The notes beneath the pieces are model-generated. The model was not told the origin of the DNA. It did not search any database and saw nothing but the letters and a program-made list of their open reading frames with translations. Shown in pieces: positions 27,811 through 36,599 of a stretch of DNA of 64,000 nucleotides. Position 1 is the stretch's first letter. Each line of letters opens with the position of its first letter. This DNA is from Bradyrhizobium erythrophlei. GTDB taxonomy: Bacteria > Pseudomonadota > Alphaproteobacteria > Rhizobiales > Xanthobacteraceae. A program made the translations under genes and the position numbers. The stretch covers positions 7,394,501 to 7,458,500 of the forward strand of contig NZ_LT670849.1 in the NCBI RefSeq assembly GCF_900142985.1. The letters run 5' to 3'.

Positions 27811-29307
27811 TCAGTTCATGGTCGGGATCGAGAACTCCGCGCCTTCCTTGACACCGGACGGCCAGCGCGAGGTGACCGTCTTGGTCTTGGTGTAGAAGCG
27901 GATCGAATCCGGCCCGTGTTGGTTCAGATCGCCGAAGCCCGACTTCTTCCAGCCGCCGAAAGTGTAGTACGCAATCGGCACCGGGATCGGCACGTTGATG
28001 CCGACCATGCCGACATTGACCTTGGCGGCAAAATCGCGCGCGGCGTCGCCGTCGCGGGTGAAGATCGCAACGCCGTTGCCGTAATCATGATCCGACGGCA
28101 GCGCGAGCGCTTCCGCATAATCCTTGGCGCGGACCACCGACAACACCGGGCCAAAGATCTCTTCCTTGTAGATGCGCATGTCCTTGGTGACGTTGTCGAA
28201 TAGACAGCCGCCCATGTAGAAGCCTTTTTCGTAGCCCTGCATCTTGAAGCCACGGCCGTCGACGGCCAGCGTTGCGCCTTCCTTGATGCCGATCTCGACG
28301 TAATTCTTGACGCGCTCGACCGCTTCCCTCGTCACCAGCGGGCCGTAATCGGCCGACGGATCGATTGACGTGCCGATCTTCAGGCTTTCCACGCGCGGGA
28401 TCAGTTTTTCCATCAGCCGGTCGGCCGTGGTCTTGCCAACGGGAACCGCGACCGAGACCGCCATGCAGCGCTCGCCGGCCGAACCGTAGCCGGCGCCGAT
28501 CAGGGCATCGACCGCCTGATCCATGTCGGCGTCGGGCATCACGATGGCGTGGTTCTTGGCACCGCCAAAGCATTGCGCGCGTTTTCCAGTCGCGGCCGAA
28601 CGCTCATAGATATATTGCGCGATCGGCGAGGAGCCGACAAAGCCGACGGCCTTGATGTCGGGATCATCGAGGATCGCGTCCACCGCTTCCTTGTCGCCGT
28701 TGACGACATTGAGAATGCCTGCCGGCAGGCCCGCCTCGATCATCAGTTGCGCCAGCATCATCGGCACGCCGGGATCGCGCTCGGAAGGCTTCAGGATGAA
28801 GGCGTTGCCACAGGCGATTGCAGGCGCAAACTTCCACATCGGAATCATCGCCGGGAAATTGAACGGCGTGATGCCAGCGACCACTCCGAGCGGCTGGCGG
28901 AGCGAATAGATGTCGATGCCGGGACCGGCGCCCTCGGTATATTCGCCCTTCATCAGGTGCGGAATGCCGCAGGCAAATTCCACGACCTCAAGGCCGCGCT
29001 GAATGTCGCCCTTGGCGTCCGGAATGGTCTTGCCGTGTTCGCGCGCCAGCACGTCAGCGAGCTTGTCGTAATCGCGCTGGGCGAGTTCGAGGAACTTCAT
29101 CATCACGCGCGCCCGGCGCTGCGGATTGGTCGCGGCCCATTCGCCCTGGGCGGCGCGGGCGTTTTCGACGGCGGCGCGAACCTCGGGTTTTGAGGCCAGC
29201 GCGACCTTGGCCTGGACGTCACCGGTCATCGGCTCAAAAACATCAGCAGACCTGCCCGATTTGCCCGCGACCTCACGGCCGCCGATGAAGTGCCCGATCG
29301 TACGCAT
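27811..29307 (-). CDS. mmsA: Methylmalonate-semialdehyde dehydrogenase (CoA-acylating)
   Basis: Converts methylmalonate semialdehyde to propionyl-CoA with NAD+ and CoA, the last step of valine catabolism. 498 residues, aldehyde dehydrogenase fold. GVVAGITPFNFPAMIPMW is the MMSDH-type signature, and the catalytic cysteine is Cys281 in GSAGERCMAVS. GGAGGAACGC before the ATG is a strong Shine-Dalgarno. It is the first gene of the long operon that runs to about 19.8 kb. Confidence 0.96.
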   Translation of the reverse strand: MRTIGHFIGGREVAGKSGRSADVFEPMTGDVQAKVALASKPEVRAAVENARAAQGEWAATNPQRRARVMMKFLELAQRDYDKLADVLAREHGKTIPDAKGDIQRGLEVVEFACGIPHLMKGEYTEGAGPGIDIYSLRQPLGVVAGITPFNFPAMIPMWKFAPAIACGNAFILKPSERDPGVPMMLAQLMIEAGLPAGILNVVNGDKEAVDAILDDPDIKAVGFVGSSPIAQYIYERSAATGKRAQCFGGAKNHAIVMPDADMDQAVDALIGAGYGSAGERCMAVSVAVPVGKTTADRLMEKLIPRVESLKIGTSIDPSADYGPLVTREAVERVKNYVEIGIKEGATLAVDGRGFKMQGYEKGFYMGGCLFDNVTKDMRIYKEEIFGPVLSVVRAKDYAEALALPSDHDYGNGVAIFTRDGDAARDFAAKVNVGMVGINVPIPVPIAYYTFGGWKKSGFGDLNQHGPDSIRFYTKTKTVTSRWPSGVKEGAEFSIPTMN

Positions 29308-29526
29308 GCGTTCCTCCGGAAATCCTTAAGAGTTGGCCCGCTTTTAGCACCCGTTTTGGGGCTCGGCGAGGACGTGGGCCTGCGCGCCGATTTTCGTCAT
29401 CATGTTGCAGGCTTTACGCTGTTTGAAAAGGTGTTTTCAGCTTACGAGGAATGCGCGAAAACAACGACATGGCTGCCCTCCCACCGCCACTACGACGAAC
29501 GTCGAATGCGGTAATCGGGTTCAGCG
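29308..29526. other. Probable mmsA promoter region with a possible truncated ORF
   Basis: This part of the 383-bp gap between mmsA and the TetR gene should hold the mmsA promoter. No clean operator is visible. On the plus strand an ATG at 29451 behind GAGGA opens a 31-codon frame (MRENNDMAALPPPLRRTSNA...) that is stopped by the TGA inside the R3 hairpin. It may be the 5' stub of a gene cut by the repeat, or chance. Confidence 0.3.
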
Positions 29527-29694
29527 TAGTGGAGTGGATTTGACATTCGCTAGCTATTTGGCAGCGGGCGCGTCAAGCGAATGTCAAATCCAAAAACTCC
29601 ACTAGAAACCTATATTTGCTAGTGGTCCTTTGATTCTAACATTCGCAAAAGCGACCGCCGCGAAGGGATGCGAATGTTAGAATCGGACCACTAG
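29527..29694. repeat. Composite double-hairpin repeat R3, copy 1
   Basis: Two tandem long hairpins. The first (29527-29604) pairs TAGTGGAGTGGATTTGACAT with ATGTCAAATCC...CTCCACTA. The second (29619-29694) pairs CTAGTGGTCC...GATTCTAACATTCGCA with TGCGAATGTTAGAATC...GGACCACTAG. The spacer is AAACCTATATTTG. The reverse complement of 47134-47302 matches it in arms, spacer and order. The TAG stop of the TetR gene is supplied by the terminal CTAG. Confidence 0.9.
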
Positions 29695-30305
29695 GTGGCT
29701 GTCCGCTTGGCCGGCTTTTTCGCCGACGACCCCGCCCGCTCCAGCACGGCATCGCGGCCCGACTTCAGGATTTCATGGGACAGGTCGCTGTTGCCGCTCA
29801 CGCGAGCCATCACCAGCGAGCCCATCATGGTGGCGAGCGCCGCCATGGCCTGCTTCCGCGCCGCCTTGCGCGGCAAGCCCTCGTACTGGTCGGCAAGCAG
29901 GTCGATCAGCTGCTCCATCCGGCCAGCAAATACCCGCCGCGTCTTCGTGCTCTCGCGGGCAATTTCCGCCGCCAGCGCCGGCACCGCACAACCCTGGCCG
30001 GGATTGTCGCGATGATCGGTCCCGAGATAGCTGTTCACGATCTTTGACAGGCGCTTGTCGGGCGACGTTTCCGCCGACAGCTTGCGCCATTTCTCGGTCG
30101 AGCGGTCCATGGCATGCGTGACGGCCTCGATCACCAGCGAATCGCGCGAATCGAAATGCGCGTAGAACCCGCCATGCGTGAGCCCGGCTTCCTTCATGAG
30201 ATCGGCAACCCCGATACCATGGGCTCCCTTTTCGCGGAGCTTGACCGCAGCCCGTTTTACAATCCGGGCGTGCGTCTGAACTTTGTGCTCTTTGGAATAG
30301 CGCAT
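29691..30305 (-). CDS. TetR family transcriptional regulator
   Basis: 204 residues with an N-terminal TetR helix-turn-helix (GAHGIGVADLMKEAGLTHGGFYAHFDSRDSL, about 33-65) and a helical ligand domain that has the NPGQGCAVPALA stretch seen in TetR_C_16-like members. It diverges from a crotonase/thiolase pair. An inverted repeat at 30314-30334 starts 9 bp before its ATG, so autoregulation is likely. Ligand unknown; an acyl-CoA is a reasonable guess from context. Its stop codon lies within repeat R3. Confidence 0.92.
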   Translation of the reverse strand: MRYSKEHKVQTHARIVKRAAVKLREKGAHGIGVADLMKEAGLTHGGFYAHFDSRDSLVIEAVTHAMDRSTEKWRKLSAETSPDKRLSKIVNSYLGTDHRDNPGQGCAVPALAAEIARESTKTRRVFAGRMEQLIDLLADQYEGLPRKAARKQAMAALATMMGSLVMARVSGNSDLSHEILKSGRDAVLERAGSSAKKPAKRTAT

Positions 30306-30313
30306 GCGAGTCC

Positions 30314-30334
30314 TATGATATGTTCGAAATCATA
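30314..30334. promoter_or_regulatory. Candidate TetR operator
   Basis: TATGAT-N9-ATCATA, with TTCGAA inside the spacer, lies between the TetR ATG (30305) and the divergent crotonase gene (30464). The core TATGATAT recurs at 31322-31329 before the thiolase gene, so one regulator may control both. Confidence 0.6.
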
Positions 30335-30463
30335 TAATGACGCCGGGCTCCTTTTATCATCGGTCACCGCGAATTGCTGCAACTTATTTGTCTCTTGTTC
30401 GGGACTTGACAAAAACGACGTTTGCCCCGGAACTTGGCATTCTATCCCGGCTCGGAGGCTTCC

Positions 30464-31234
30464 ATGCAGCTGCTCAATTCGCATTGCGGCATCGATCGTG
30501 ATTCTCGCGGCGTGGTTCGTCTGACAATCTGCCAGGCCGGCCCGTTGAACATTCTGGGATCCGAAGCGATCAAGGCCGTCCGTGAAGGATTGGAAGCATT
30601 GGCGCCGGACAAACAAATCCGCGCCCTGATCCTCGCCGGCGAAAGCCAGAAAAGCATGATCGGCGGCGCCGACATCAAGGAGATGGCGCGGCTCGACCAG
30701 AAGTCAGCCGAGAAATTCATCACGGGATTGCGCGACCTCTGCGAGGCGGTCAGAATCTTCCCCGCGCCTGTCATTGCACGACTGCCCGGCTGGTGCCTCG
30801 GCGGCGGGCTCGAAGTCGCCGCCGCCTGCGATTTCCGCGTCGCGGCAAACGATTCGAAATTCGGCATGCCGGAGGTGCGCGTCGGCATTCCGAGCGTGAT
30901 TCACGCCGCTCTTCTGCCGCGCCTGATCGGCTTTGCTCGAACGCGCTGGCTGGTGATGACGGCGGAAAATATCGACGCCGCGACCGCTCTATCCTGGGGA
31001 TTGGTCGATGTCGTCGCGCCCGAAGGCGGCCTCGATGCCGCGGTCGAAAAGCTGGTCGATGTGCTGTTGAAGTGCGGCCCGGAGGCGCTACGCGCGCAAA
31101 AAACCCTGCTCCGACAATGGGAAGAACTGCCGCTGACGGAGGCGATCAACGCGAGCGTCGGCGTTTTCGGACGCTCGTTCCAGACCGACGAGCCGACACG
31201 GCTGATGCAGGCCTTCATCGACCGGAAGCGCTGA
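30464..31234 (+). CDS. Enoyl-CoA hydratase/isomerase family protein
   Basis: 256-residue crotonase. The oxyanion-hole residues lie in MIGGADIKEM and LPGWCLGGGLEVAAACDFRVA, and the second catalytic Glu position in FGMPEVRVGIPS. The ATG at 30464 follows CGGAGG, which decides between it and 30422. Likely hydrates a 2-enoyl-CoA. It lies between the TetR regulator and a thiolase, and both intergenic gaps carry the same ATCATA-type motif, so the two enzymes may form a regulated acyl-CoA module. Confidence 0.88.
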   Translation: MQLLNSHCGIDRDSRGVVRLTICQAGPLNILGSEAIKAVREGLEALAPDKQIRALILAGESQKSMIGGADIKEMARLDQKSAEKFITGLRDLCEAVRIFPAPVIARLPGWCLGGGLEVAAACDFRVAANDSKFGMPEVRVGIPSVIHAALLPRLIGFARTRWLVMTAENIDAATALSWGLVDVVAPEGGLDAAVEKLVDVLLKCGPEALRAQKTLLRQWEELPLTEAINASVGVFGRSFQTDEPTRLMQAFIDRKR

Positions 31235-31318
31235 AAACCCGCGGGCCTGCGCGTCGCATCCCGACATTTTGTCATTGGAAGCATGCGCAGTTGTCATCCG
31301 TTGCAATTTGCGCACTGC

Positions 31319-31328
31319 ATCATATGAT
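31319..31328. promoter_or_regulatory. ATCATATGAT palindrome before the thiolase gene
   Basis: A 10-bp perfect palindrome 42 bp upstream of the thiolase ATG. It shares the TATGATAT core with the inverted repeat at the TetR gene and is a likely second operator of the same regulator. Confidence 0.5.
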
Positions 31329-31370
31329 ATCTGTAATCCAACTAATCCCACTCCATGATGGAGGCCTCCC

Positions 31371-32567
31371 ATGGCCACGACCTCCGACCCCGTCGTCATC
31401 GTTTCCGCCGCCCGGACCCCGCTCGGCCGCTTCATGGGCGAGTTGTCTCCGTTCAGTGCCCATCAGCTCGGCTCCCATGTGATCGCAGCCTCCCTTGAAC
31501 GCGCGAAACTTTCGCCGGAACGCATCGATGAAGTCTTCATGGGCTGCGTGTTGCCGGCGGGACAAGGCCAGGCCCCGGCACGACAGGCCGCGCGCGGCGC
31601 AGGCCTGCCGGACGCCACCGGCGCCACCACCATCAACAAGGTCTGCGGCTCCGGCATGAAAGCGACCATGCTCGCCCATGACATCATTCATGCCGGCTCT
31701 GCCAACATCGTCGTATCCGGCGGCATGGAGAGCATGAGCAATGCACCCTATCTGCTGGCAAAAGCGCGCGGCGGATACCGCGCCGGTCATGACCGCATCA
31801 TCGATCACATGCTGCTCGATGGCCTTGAAGACGCCTATGAGGCCGGCCGCTCGATGGGCGATTTCGGCGAAGCCACCGCCGAGGCCTATCAGTTCACGAG
31901 GCAAGACCAGGACACCTATGCTATGGAGACGCTGACGCGCGCCCGCAAGGCGGTCGAAGGCGGCGCGTTCAAGGCGGAGATCGTTCCGCTCACCGTCAAG
32001 GAAAAGGCGGGCCCGCGCACCGTCGCTAACGACGAAATCCCGATGAAGGTCGATCCCGCCAAGATCCCCGGACTGAAGGCGGCGTTCCGTGCCAACGGCA
32101 CGATCACCCCGGCGGCCTCCTCCGCCAACGCGGACGGCGCCGCTGCACTCGTGCTCGCCAAGCGGTCGCTCGCCGATCGGGACGGCCTGCCGTCACTCGC
32201 CGAGATCAAGGCCCATGCCACCCACAGCCAGGAACCGCAATGGTTCACGACGGCGCCGATCCCGGCGATCCGCAAGGTGCTCGACAAGGCCGGCTGGAGC
32301 GTTGGCGATGTCGACCTGTTCGAGATCAATGAAGCGTTTGCCGTGGTGGCGATGGCCGCGCAACGCGACCTCGGAATTCCCCGTGACAAATTGAACATCA
32401 ATGGCGGCGCCTGCGCACTCGGTCATCCCATCGGCGCGACCGGCGCGCGACTGATCGTCACGCTGCTGCATGCGCTTGAAGCGCGTAATCTCAAACGCGG
32501 CGTTGCCGCGCTGTGTATCGGCGGAGGCGAGGCAACGGCTGTGGCGATCGAGCGCCTCGCTCACTGA
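31371..32567 (+). CDS. Acetyl-CoA acetyltransferase (thiolase II type)
   Basis: 398 residues. The nucleophilic cysteine is Cys92 in NKVCGSGMKA, with His352 in GHPIGATG and the acid/base cysteine Cys382 in CIGGGE, a complete thiolase active site. It makes or cleaves acetoacetyl-CoA. It could supply polyhydroxybutyrate synthesis or end a beta-oxidation route. No phaB lies next to it, and the crotonase upstream favours a catabolic role. TGGAGGCC precedes the ATG and a hairpin follows the stop. Confidence 0.94.
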   Translation: MATTSDPVVIVSAARTPLGRFMGELSPFSAHQLGSHVIAASLERAKLSPERIDEVFMGCVLPAGQGQAPARQAARGAGLPDATGATTINKVCGSGMKATMLAHDIIHAGSANIVVSGGMESMSNAPYLLAKARGGYRAGHDRIIDHMLLDGLEDAYEAGRSMGDFGEATAEAYQFTRQDQDTYAMETLTRARKAVEGGAFKAEIVPLTVKEKAGPRTVANDEIPMKVDPAKIPGLKAAFRANGTITPAASSANADGAAALVLAKRSLADRDGLPSLAEIKAHATHSQEPQWFTTAPIPAIRKVLDKAGWSVGDVDLFEINEAFAVVAMAAQRDLGIPRDKLNINGGACALGHPIGATGARLIVTLLHALEARNLKRGVAALCIGGGEATAVAIERLAH

Positions 32568-32603
32568 TTTTCGACGCGATTTTTGACTATATTCTTTGCG
32601 CGA

Positions 32604-32640
32604 TGATCGCGCCTTCCTCAGGCGCGATCATATTGTTCTC
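32604..32640 (+). terminator. Probable terminator of the thiolase gene
   Basis: TGATCGCGCC pairs perfectly with GGCGCGATCA across a 7-bp loop and is followed by a T-rich but interrupted tail (TATTGTTCT). It lies 37 bp after the thiolase stop. Confidence 0.55.
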
Positions 32641-32666
32641 CGTACAGACACCAAAGGAAGCTGCCC

Positions 32667-33956
32667 GTGATCTCGAATTGGCTGTCGTCTGCGCTTGCCC
32701 GCCATAATATTCACTACGGCTGGGTGATGGTCGGCGTCACCTTTTTCACCGCGCTGGTCACCGCCGGCGCCGTCGGAGCCCCCGGCGTCTTCATCGTGCC
32801 GTTGCAACGCGAATTCGGCTGGAGCACCGCGGAGATTTCCTCGGCGCTATCGATCCGCTTCATCCTGTTCGGGTTGATGGCGCCGTTCGCAGCGGCGCTG
32901 ATGAACCGATACGGCCTGCGCAACGTCGCGCTGTCGGCGCTGCTCATCGTGGCGTCTGCCCTGCTGGCTTCGCTCGCCATGACGAAAGTTTGGCATTTGC
33001 TGCTGTTGTGGGGCGTGGTGATCGGCATCGGCACCGGAATGACGGCGCTGGTGCTCGGCGCAACCGTCGCGGCGCGCTGGTTCAACGCCCGGCGCGGCCT
33101 CGTGGTCGGAATTCTCACCGCCAGCGTCGCCACCGGGCAACTGGTGTTCCTGCCGATGCTCGCCAGCGTTACCGAGCGTCTGGGCTGGCGCGTCGCGCTG
33201 TCGATCGTCTGTATCATGCTCGCCGTTGCCGCCTTCGCCGTGCTGATGGTGATGCGCGACCGGCCGAGCGATGTGAGCTTGCGTCCATTTGGCGATCAAG
33301 GCACCGAGCCGTTGCCGGCGCCGCCGCCGAATAACGCGCCGATCATGGCGGCGGCGCTCGGCACGCTGCGTGATGCCGCCCAGACACGCGCATTCTGGAT
33401 CCTGTTTGCGACCTTCTTCATCTGCGGCGCCTCGACCAATGGCCTGATCCAGGTGCATTTGATCCCGATGTGCCTCGATTTCGGCATTCCGCAGGTCCAG
33501 GCGGCGAGCCTGCTCGCCGCGATGGGTATCTTCGATTTCTTCGGCACCATCGTCTCGGGCTGGCTGTCGGACCGCTACGACAATCGCTGGCTGTTGTTCT
33601 GGTATTACGGCCTGCGCGGACTGTCGCTCTTGATGCTGCCGTTTACCGACTTCTCGTTCTACGGCCTGTCGCTGTTTGCGATGTTCTACGGCCTCGACTG
33701 GATCGCCACCGTGCCGCCGACCGTGCGCCTGACCGCGCAGCGCTTCGGCGCCGAGCGGGCCAATCTCGTGTTCGGCTGGATTTTCGCGGGCCACCAGGCC
33801 GGCGCGGCCTTTGCGGCGTTCGGCGCCGGATTGTCACGCACGGTGCTTGCGACCTATCTGCCGGCCTTCTTCTTTGCCGGCGCGCTCTGCGTCGTGGCCT
33901 CGCTGATCGTGCTTTTGATCTCGCGCGCGCCAAAGCCTGTCCTCGCTCGAGCGTAA
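32667..33956 (+). CDS. MFS transporter, monocarboxylate/OFA-like
   Basis: 429 residues, about 12 membrane segments, inner membrane. The N-terminus (IHYGWVMVGVTFFTALV, GVFIVPLQREFGWSTAEISSALSI) is typical of the OFA/MCT-like MFS branch that carries small carboxylates. It starts with GTG behind AAGGAAG. The loop between halves is proline-rich (TEPLPAPPPNNAP). It stands between thiolase and carboxyltransferase genes, so uptake of an organic acid fits, but the substrate is not shown by sequence. Confidence 0.87.
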   Translation: MISNWLSSALARHNIHYGWVMVGVTFFTALVTAGAVGAPGVFIVPLQREFGWSTAEISSALSIRFILFGLMAPFAAALMNRYGLRNVALSALLIVASALLASLAMTKVWHLLLLWGVVIGIGTGMTALVLGATVAARWFNARRGLVVGILTASVATGQLVFLPMLASVTERLGWRVALSIVCIMLAVAAFAVLMVMRDRPSDVSLRPFGDQGTEPLPAPPPNNAPIMAAALGTLRDAAQTRAFWILFATFFICGASTNGLIQVHLIPMCLDFGIPQVQAASLLAAMGIFDFFGTIVSGWLSDRYDNRWLLFWYYGLRGLSLLMLPFTDFSFYGLSLFAMFYGLDWIATVPPTVRLTAQRFGAERANLVFGWIFAGHQAGAAFAAFGAGLSRTVLATYLPAFFFAGALCVVASLIVLLISRAPKPVLARA

Positions 33957-33997
33957 GGCGCGTAACGCTAGGCAGTATCGTCGCTTGTCGTTTTGCG

Positions 33998-34041
33998 GAT
34001 GATCTTGCCGGAAAACCGCTTCACACTTTTCCGGATCATGC
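33998..34041. repeat. Repeat R5, GCATGATCCGGAAAAGTG type
   Basis: GATCTTGCCGGAAAACCG...TTTTCCGGATCATGC forms an imperfect hairpin of about 44 bp in the gap after the MFS gene and before the convergent carboxyltransferase gene. I recall this sequence type as a very common intergenic repeat of Bradyrhizobium and relatives. One copy was seen in the window. Confidence 0.7.
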
Positions 34042-34044
34042 GGC

Positions 34045-35604
34045 TCACGGCCTGATCGCCATATTCGTCACCGGGCCCGGCCTGCGCAGGGGCTCGGCAA
34101 GTCGCGCGAACTCGCACAACAACGAGCGGGTCTTGCGCGGGTCGATGATCTCCTCGACCCAGAACTTCTCCGCGGTACGGAACGGCGAGCGCAGCCGGTT
34201 GAGCCGATCCTCGATCTCTTCGAGCTTGGCCTGCGGATCCTCGGCCGCGTCGATGTCGGCGCGATAGGCGGCCTCGATCCCGCCTTCCAGCGGCAGCGAA
34301 CCCCAATAGGCCGAGGGCCACGCATAGCGCATCGAGAAGCGCCCCGCTGGCTGATGCACGACGCCGGCTACTCCAAACGAGTTGCGCACGATGACGGTGC
34401 ACCAGGGAACGGTGGTCTGGTTGACCGCGGCCATCGCGCGCACGCCATGGCGAATCGTGGCGGCCTTTTCTGCTTCAAGCCCGATCATGAAGCCCGGGCA
34501 ATCCATCAGGTAGACCACCGGCAAATGGAAGGTCTCGGCGAAGTCGACCCAACGGACGATCTTCTGGCAGGCGTCCGCTGTCCACGATCCACCGTAGTGG
34601 AAGGGATCGCTCGCCAGGATGAGCACCGCCCTGCCTTCCAGCCTCGCAAGTCCCGTGATCACCGGACGGCCGAAATTCGCGGCGACTTCGAAGAAGGAAT
34701 CCTTGTCGACGACGGCGTTGATGATCGGACGCATCTTGTAGACCTGGCGGCGGTCGCGCGGCACGGCCTTCAGCAGGGATTCCTCGGACCGTTCCGGATC
34801 GTCGTCGCATTTGACCGTCGGCGGCAGTTCGTAGACCGATTGCGGCAGGTACGACAGGAATCGCCGCGCACAGGCAAACGCCTCTTCCTCGGTCTCTACC
34901 GCCTGATCGATGCTGCCGGCGCGGGTCTGAATATCCGCACCACCGAGTTCCTGCTTGCCGAGGTCCTGACCCAGCCGCTTGACCACCGGAGGACCTGCAA
35001 CGAACATCGCGGAAGTTTTGGTCATGACCGAATAGTGGCTGGCGGCGAGCCGCGCCGCGCCGAGCCCCGCGACCGAGCCGAGCCCGAGCCCGATCACGGG
35101 CACACAAGCCAGGTTTGCAGTCGTGTACTCGTACCAGCGGGTGCCACCGATGCCGCCCGGCAGATTGGCGGCGCCCTTGGTCTCGATGGTCTTCACCGAG
35201 CCGCCGCCACCGGAACCTTCGATCAGGCGGATGATCGGCAAGCGAAAATCATGCGCCATTTCCTCGGCCATCAACGGCTTGGCCGAGATCGAGGCGTCGG
35301 CGGAGCCGCCGCGCACCGTAAAGTCATCGCCAACCACGACCACGGTGCGGCCGTCGATCTTGCCGCGGCCAAAGACGCAATTGGCCGGCGTGAGGTTCTT
35401 CAGCTCGCCCTTGTCATCGTATTCGGCGGTGCCGGACACCGCGCCGATTTCGTGGAAGCTGTCACGATCGAGCAGACGGTCGATGCGCTCGCGAACGGTC
35501 AACCGGCCCTGTTCGCGCTGACGTTTGATCTTGTCGGCGCCGCCCATCTGGCGGGCGAAGGCTTCGCGCCGGGCCAGTTCGTCGAGCTCCGGCTTCCAGT
35601 TCAT
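34045..35604 (-). CDS. Biotin-dependent acyl-CoA carboxylase, carboxyltransferase subunit
   Basis: 519 residues with two crotonase-like halves of a carboxyltransferase. The N half has IEGSGGGGSVKT and GLGLGSVAGLGAARLAASHYSVM; the C half has LMDCPGFMIGLEAEKAATIRHG and RNSFGVAGVVHQP. It transfers CO2 from biotin to a propionyl-, methylcrotonyl- or other acyl-CoA. No biotin carboxylase/carrier gene is adjacent, so the alpha subunit must be elsewhere. It lies 12 bp downstream of the IclR gene and is probably co-transcribed with it. Confidence 0.9.
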   Translation of the reverse strand: MNWKPELDELARREAFARQMGGADKIKRQREQGRLTVRERIDRLLDRDSFHEIGAVSGTAEYDDKGELKNLTPANCVFGRGKIDGRTVVVVGDDFTVRGGSADASISAKPLMAEEMAHDFRLPIIRLIEGSGGGGSVKTIETKGAANLPGGIGGTRWYEYTTANLACVPVIGLGLGSVAGLGAARLAASHYSVMTKTSAMFVAGPPVVKRLGQDLGKQELGGADIQTRAGSIDQAVETEEEAFACARRFLSYLPQSVYELPPTVKCDDDPERSEESLLKAVPRDRRQVYKMRPIINAVVDKDSFFEVAANFGRPVITGLARLEGRAVLILASDPFHYGGSWTADACQKIVRWVDFAETFHLPVVYLMDCPGFMIGLEAEKAATIRHGVRAMAAVNQTTVPWCTVIVRNSFGVAGVVHQPAGRFSMRYAWPSAYWGSLPLEGGIEAAYRADIDAAEDPQAKLEEIEDRLNRLRSPFRTAEKFWVEEIIDPRKTRSLLCEFARLAEPLRRPGPVTNMAIRP

Positions 35605-35616
35605 TGAGCGGGTCTC

Positions 35617-36477
35617 CTAATGGACCTCTGTTGGCACGCGCTGGGCAAACAGCGCGGTTTCACCATCCTGCAGCATAGCCCGAATGGAGACGCTCAATTC
35701 CAGAATTTTTGGCGCGACATCCCTGTGCAGCCGCATCTCGTCGTAGATGTTGGAAAGTAGCCCGATGGTGACGACCACGAAGGTCTGGTATTGCGGCGAC
35801 CAGAGCGGGACGGCCAGCCCGTTGATGTGCGGGCTCCAGAGACCACACACCGTGACATAGCCGCGCTCGCGCAGGGAATGGCGGTCGGCGTCGAGGCGCG
35901 GCCGCAGCAGTTTGGCGCTTTCCGGAATTTCCCGCTCCATGTCCGCAAGCAGGGATTCCGCGGCTTCCGGCGCCAGCGCCGCCGCATAGGCATGGCCCGC
36001 GGCGGTACTCGCGATCGATATCCGAGTCCCCGACGTCGACGACAGGCCGATGGCATTGGCGGCGCGGCCGACCTCGAGATAGACGAGATGGAAGCGATCC
36101 GGGATCACGAAACCGACCGTGCCCGGCAGTACTTCGGCGACCTCCTGCAAGCGCATGCGAATGAGGTGACGCAGTTGCAAACCGCGCATCATCGAGGTGC
36201 TCATCGCCACCGCGCTTGGACCGATGCGATATTTCTGATCGCGCGGCAAATAAACGAGTTGCCCCATGCGCGTCAGCGTGTGCGTCAGGCGGGAGACGGT
36301 CGAGCGGGGCAGACCGCAACGGCTCGAGATTTCCAGATTTCCCAATCTTGCTTCGTGGCCTTCGAAGCAGCGCAGAATGTCGAAGGCACGCGACACCACC
36401 TGGATGACATCGCCCTCGCCGGCAGCTTCGTGCGCAAGCGCTCCCTGCCTGCTCAGCCGCTCTGAGCGTCGCCCCAT
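35617..36477 (-). CDS. IclR family transcriptional regulator
   Basis: 286 residues: a leader of about 22, then the winged helix (VVSRAFDILRCFEGHEARLGNLEISSRCGLPRSTVSRLTHTL), a linker helix, and the GAF-like effector domain (about 100-270) with GLSSTSGTRISIASTAAGHAYAAAL. GGGAGGGACGGC precedes the ATG. Two IclR-type palindromes lie upstream, one only 15 bp before the ATG, which suggests autoregulation and control of the carboxyltransferase gene. The effector is unknown. Confidence 0.93.
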   Translation of the reverse strand: MGRRSERLSRQGALAHEAAGEGDVIQVVSRAFDILRCFEGHEARLGNLEISSRCGLPRSTVSRLTHTLTRMGQLVYLPRDQKYRIGPSAVAMSTSMMRGLQLRHLIRMRLQEVAEVLPGTVGFVIPDRFHLVYLEVGRAANAIGLSSTSGTRISIASTAAGHAYAAALAPEAAESLLADMEREIPESAKLLRPRLDADRHSLRERGYVTVCGLWSPHINGLAVPLWSPQYQTFVVVTIGLLSNIYDEMRLHRDVAPKILELSVSIRAMLQDGETALFAQRVPTEVH

Positions 36478-36492
36478 GCCGTCCCTCCCGTA

Positions 36493-36507
36493 TTCCGCAT
36501 AGCGGAA
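36493..36507. promoter_or_regulatory. IclR-type operator TTCCGC-ATA-GCGGAA
   Basis: Perfect 15-bp inverted repeat with a 3-bp centre, the form commonly bound by IclR-family dimers. It ends 15 bp upstream of the IclR start, over the expected promoter or leader. Confidence 0.65.
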
Positions 36508-36599
36508 CTAAATTTCACTTTGTACGGGAGGCTAGCTCAGGGAATTTGAAGCGACAACTGCGCGCCGGCAACACCGGTCCTTTTAAAACGCGCACGTCG

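Noticed and set aside
29527..29694. R3 element as a CRISPR or an integron attC array
   Set aside because: Only two hairpins per locus with no regular repeat-spacer series, no cas or integrase genes, and neighbouring genes are ordinary chromosomal ones.
33968..34402. 144-residue minus-strand ORF at the carboxyltransferase 3' end
   Set aside because: Off-frame with the real gene and partly translated from repeat R5.
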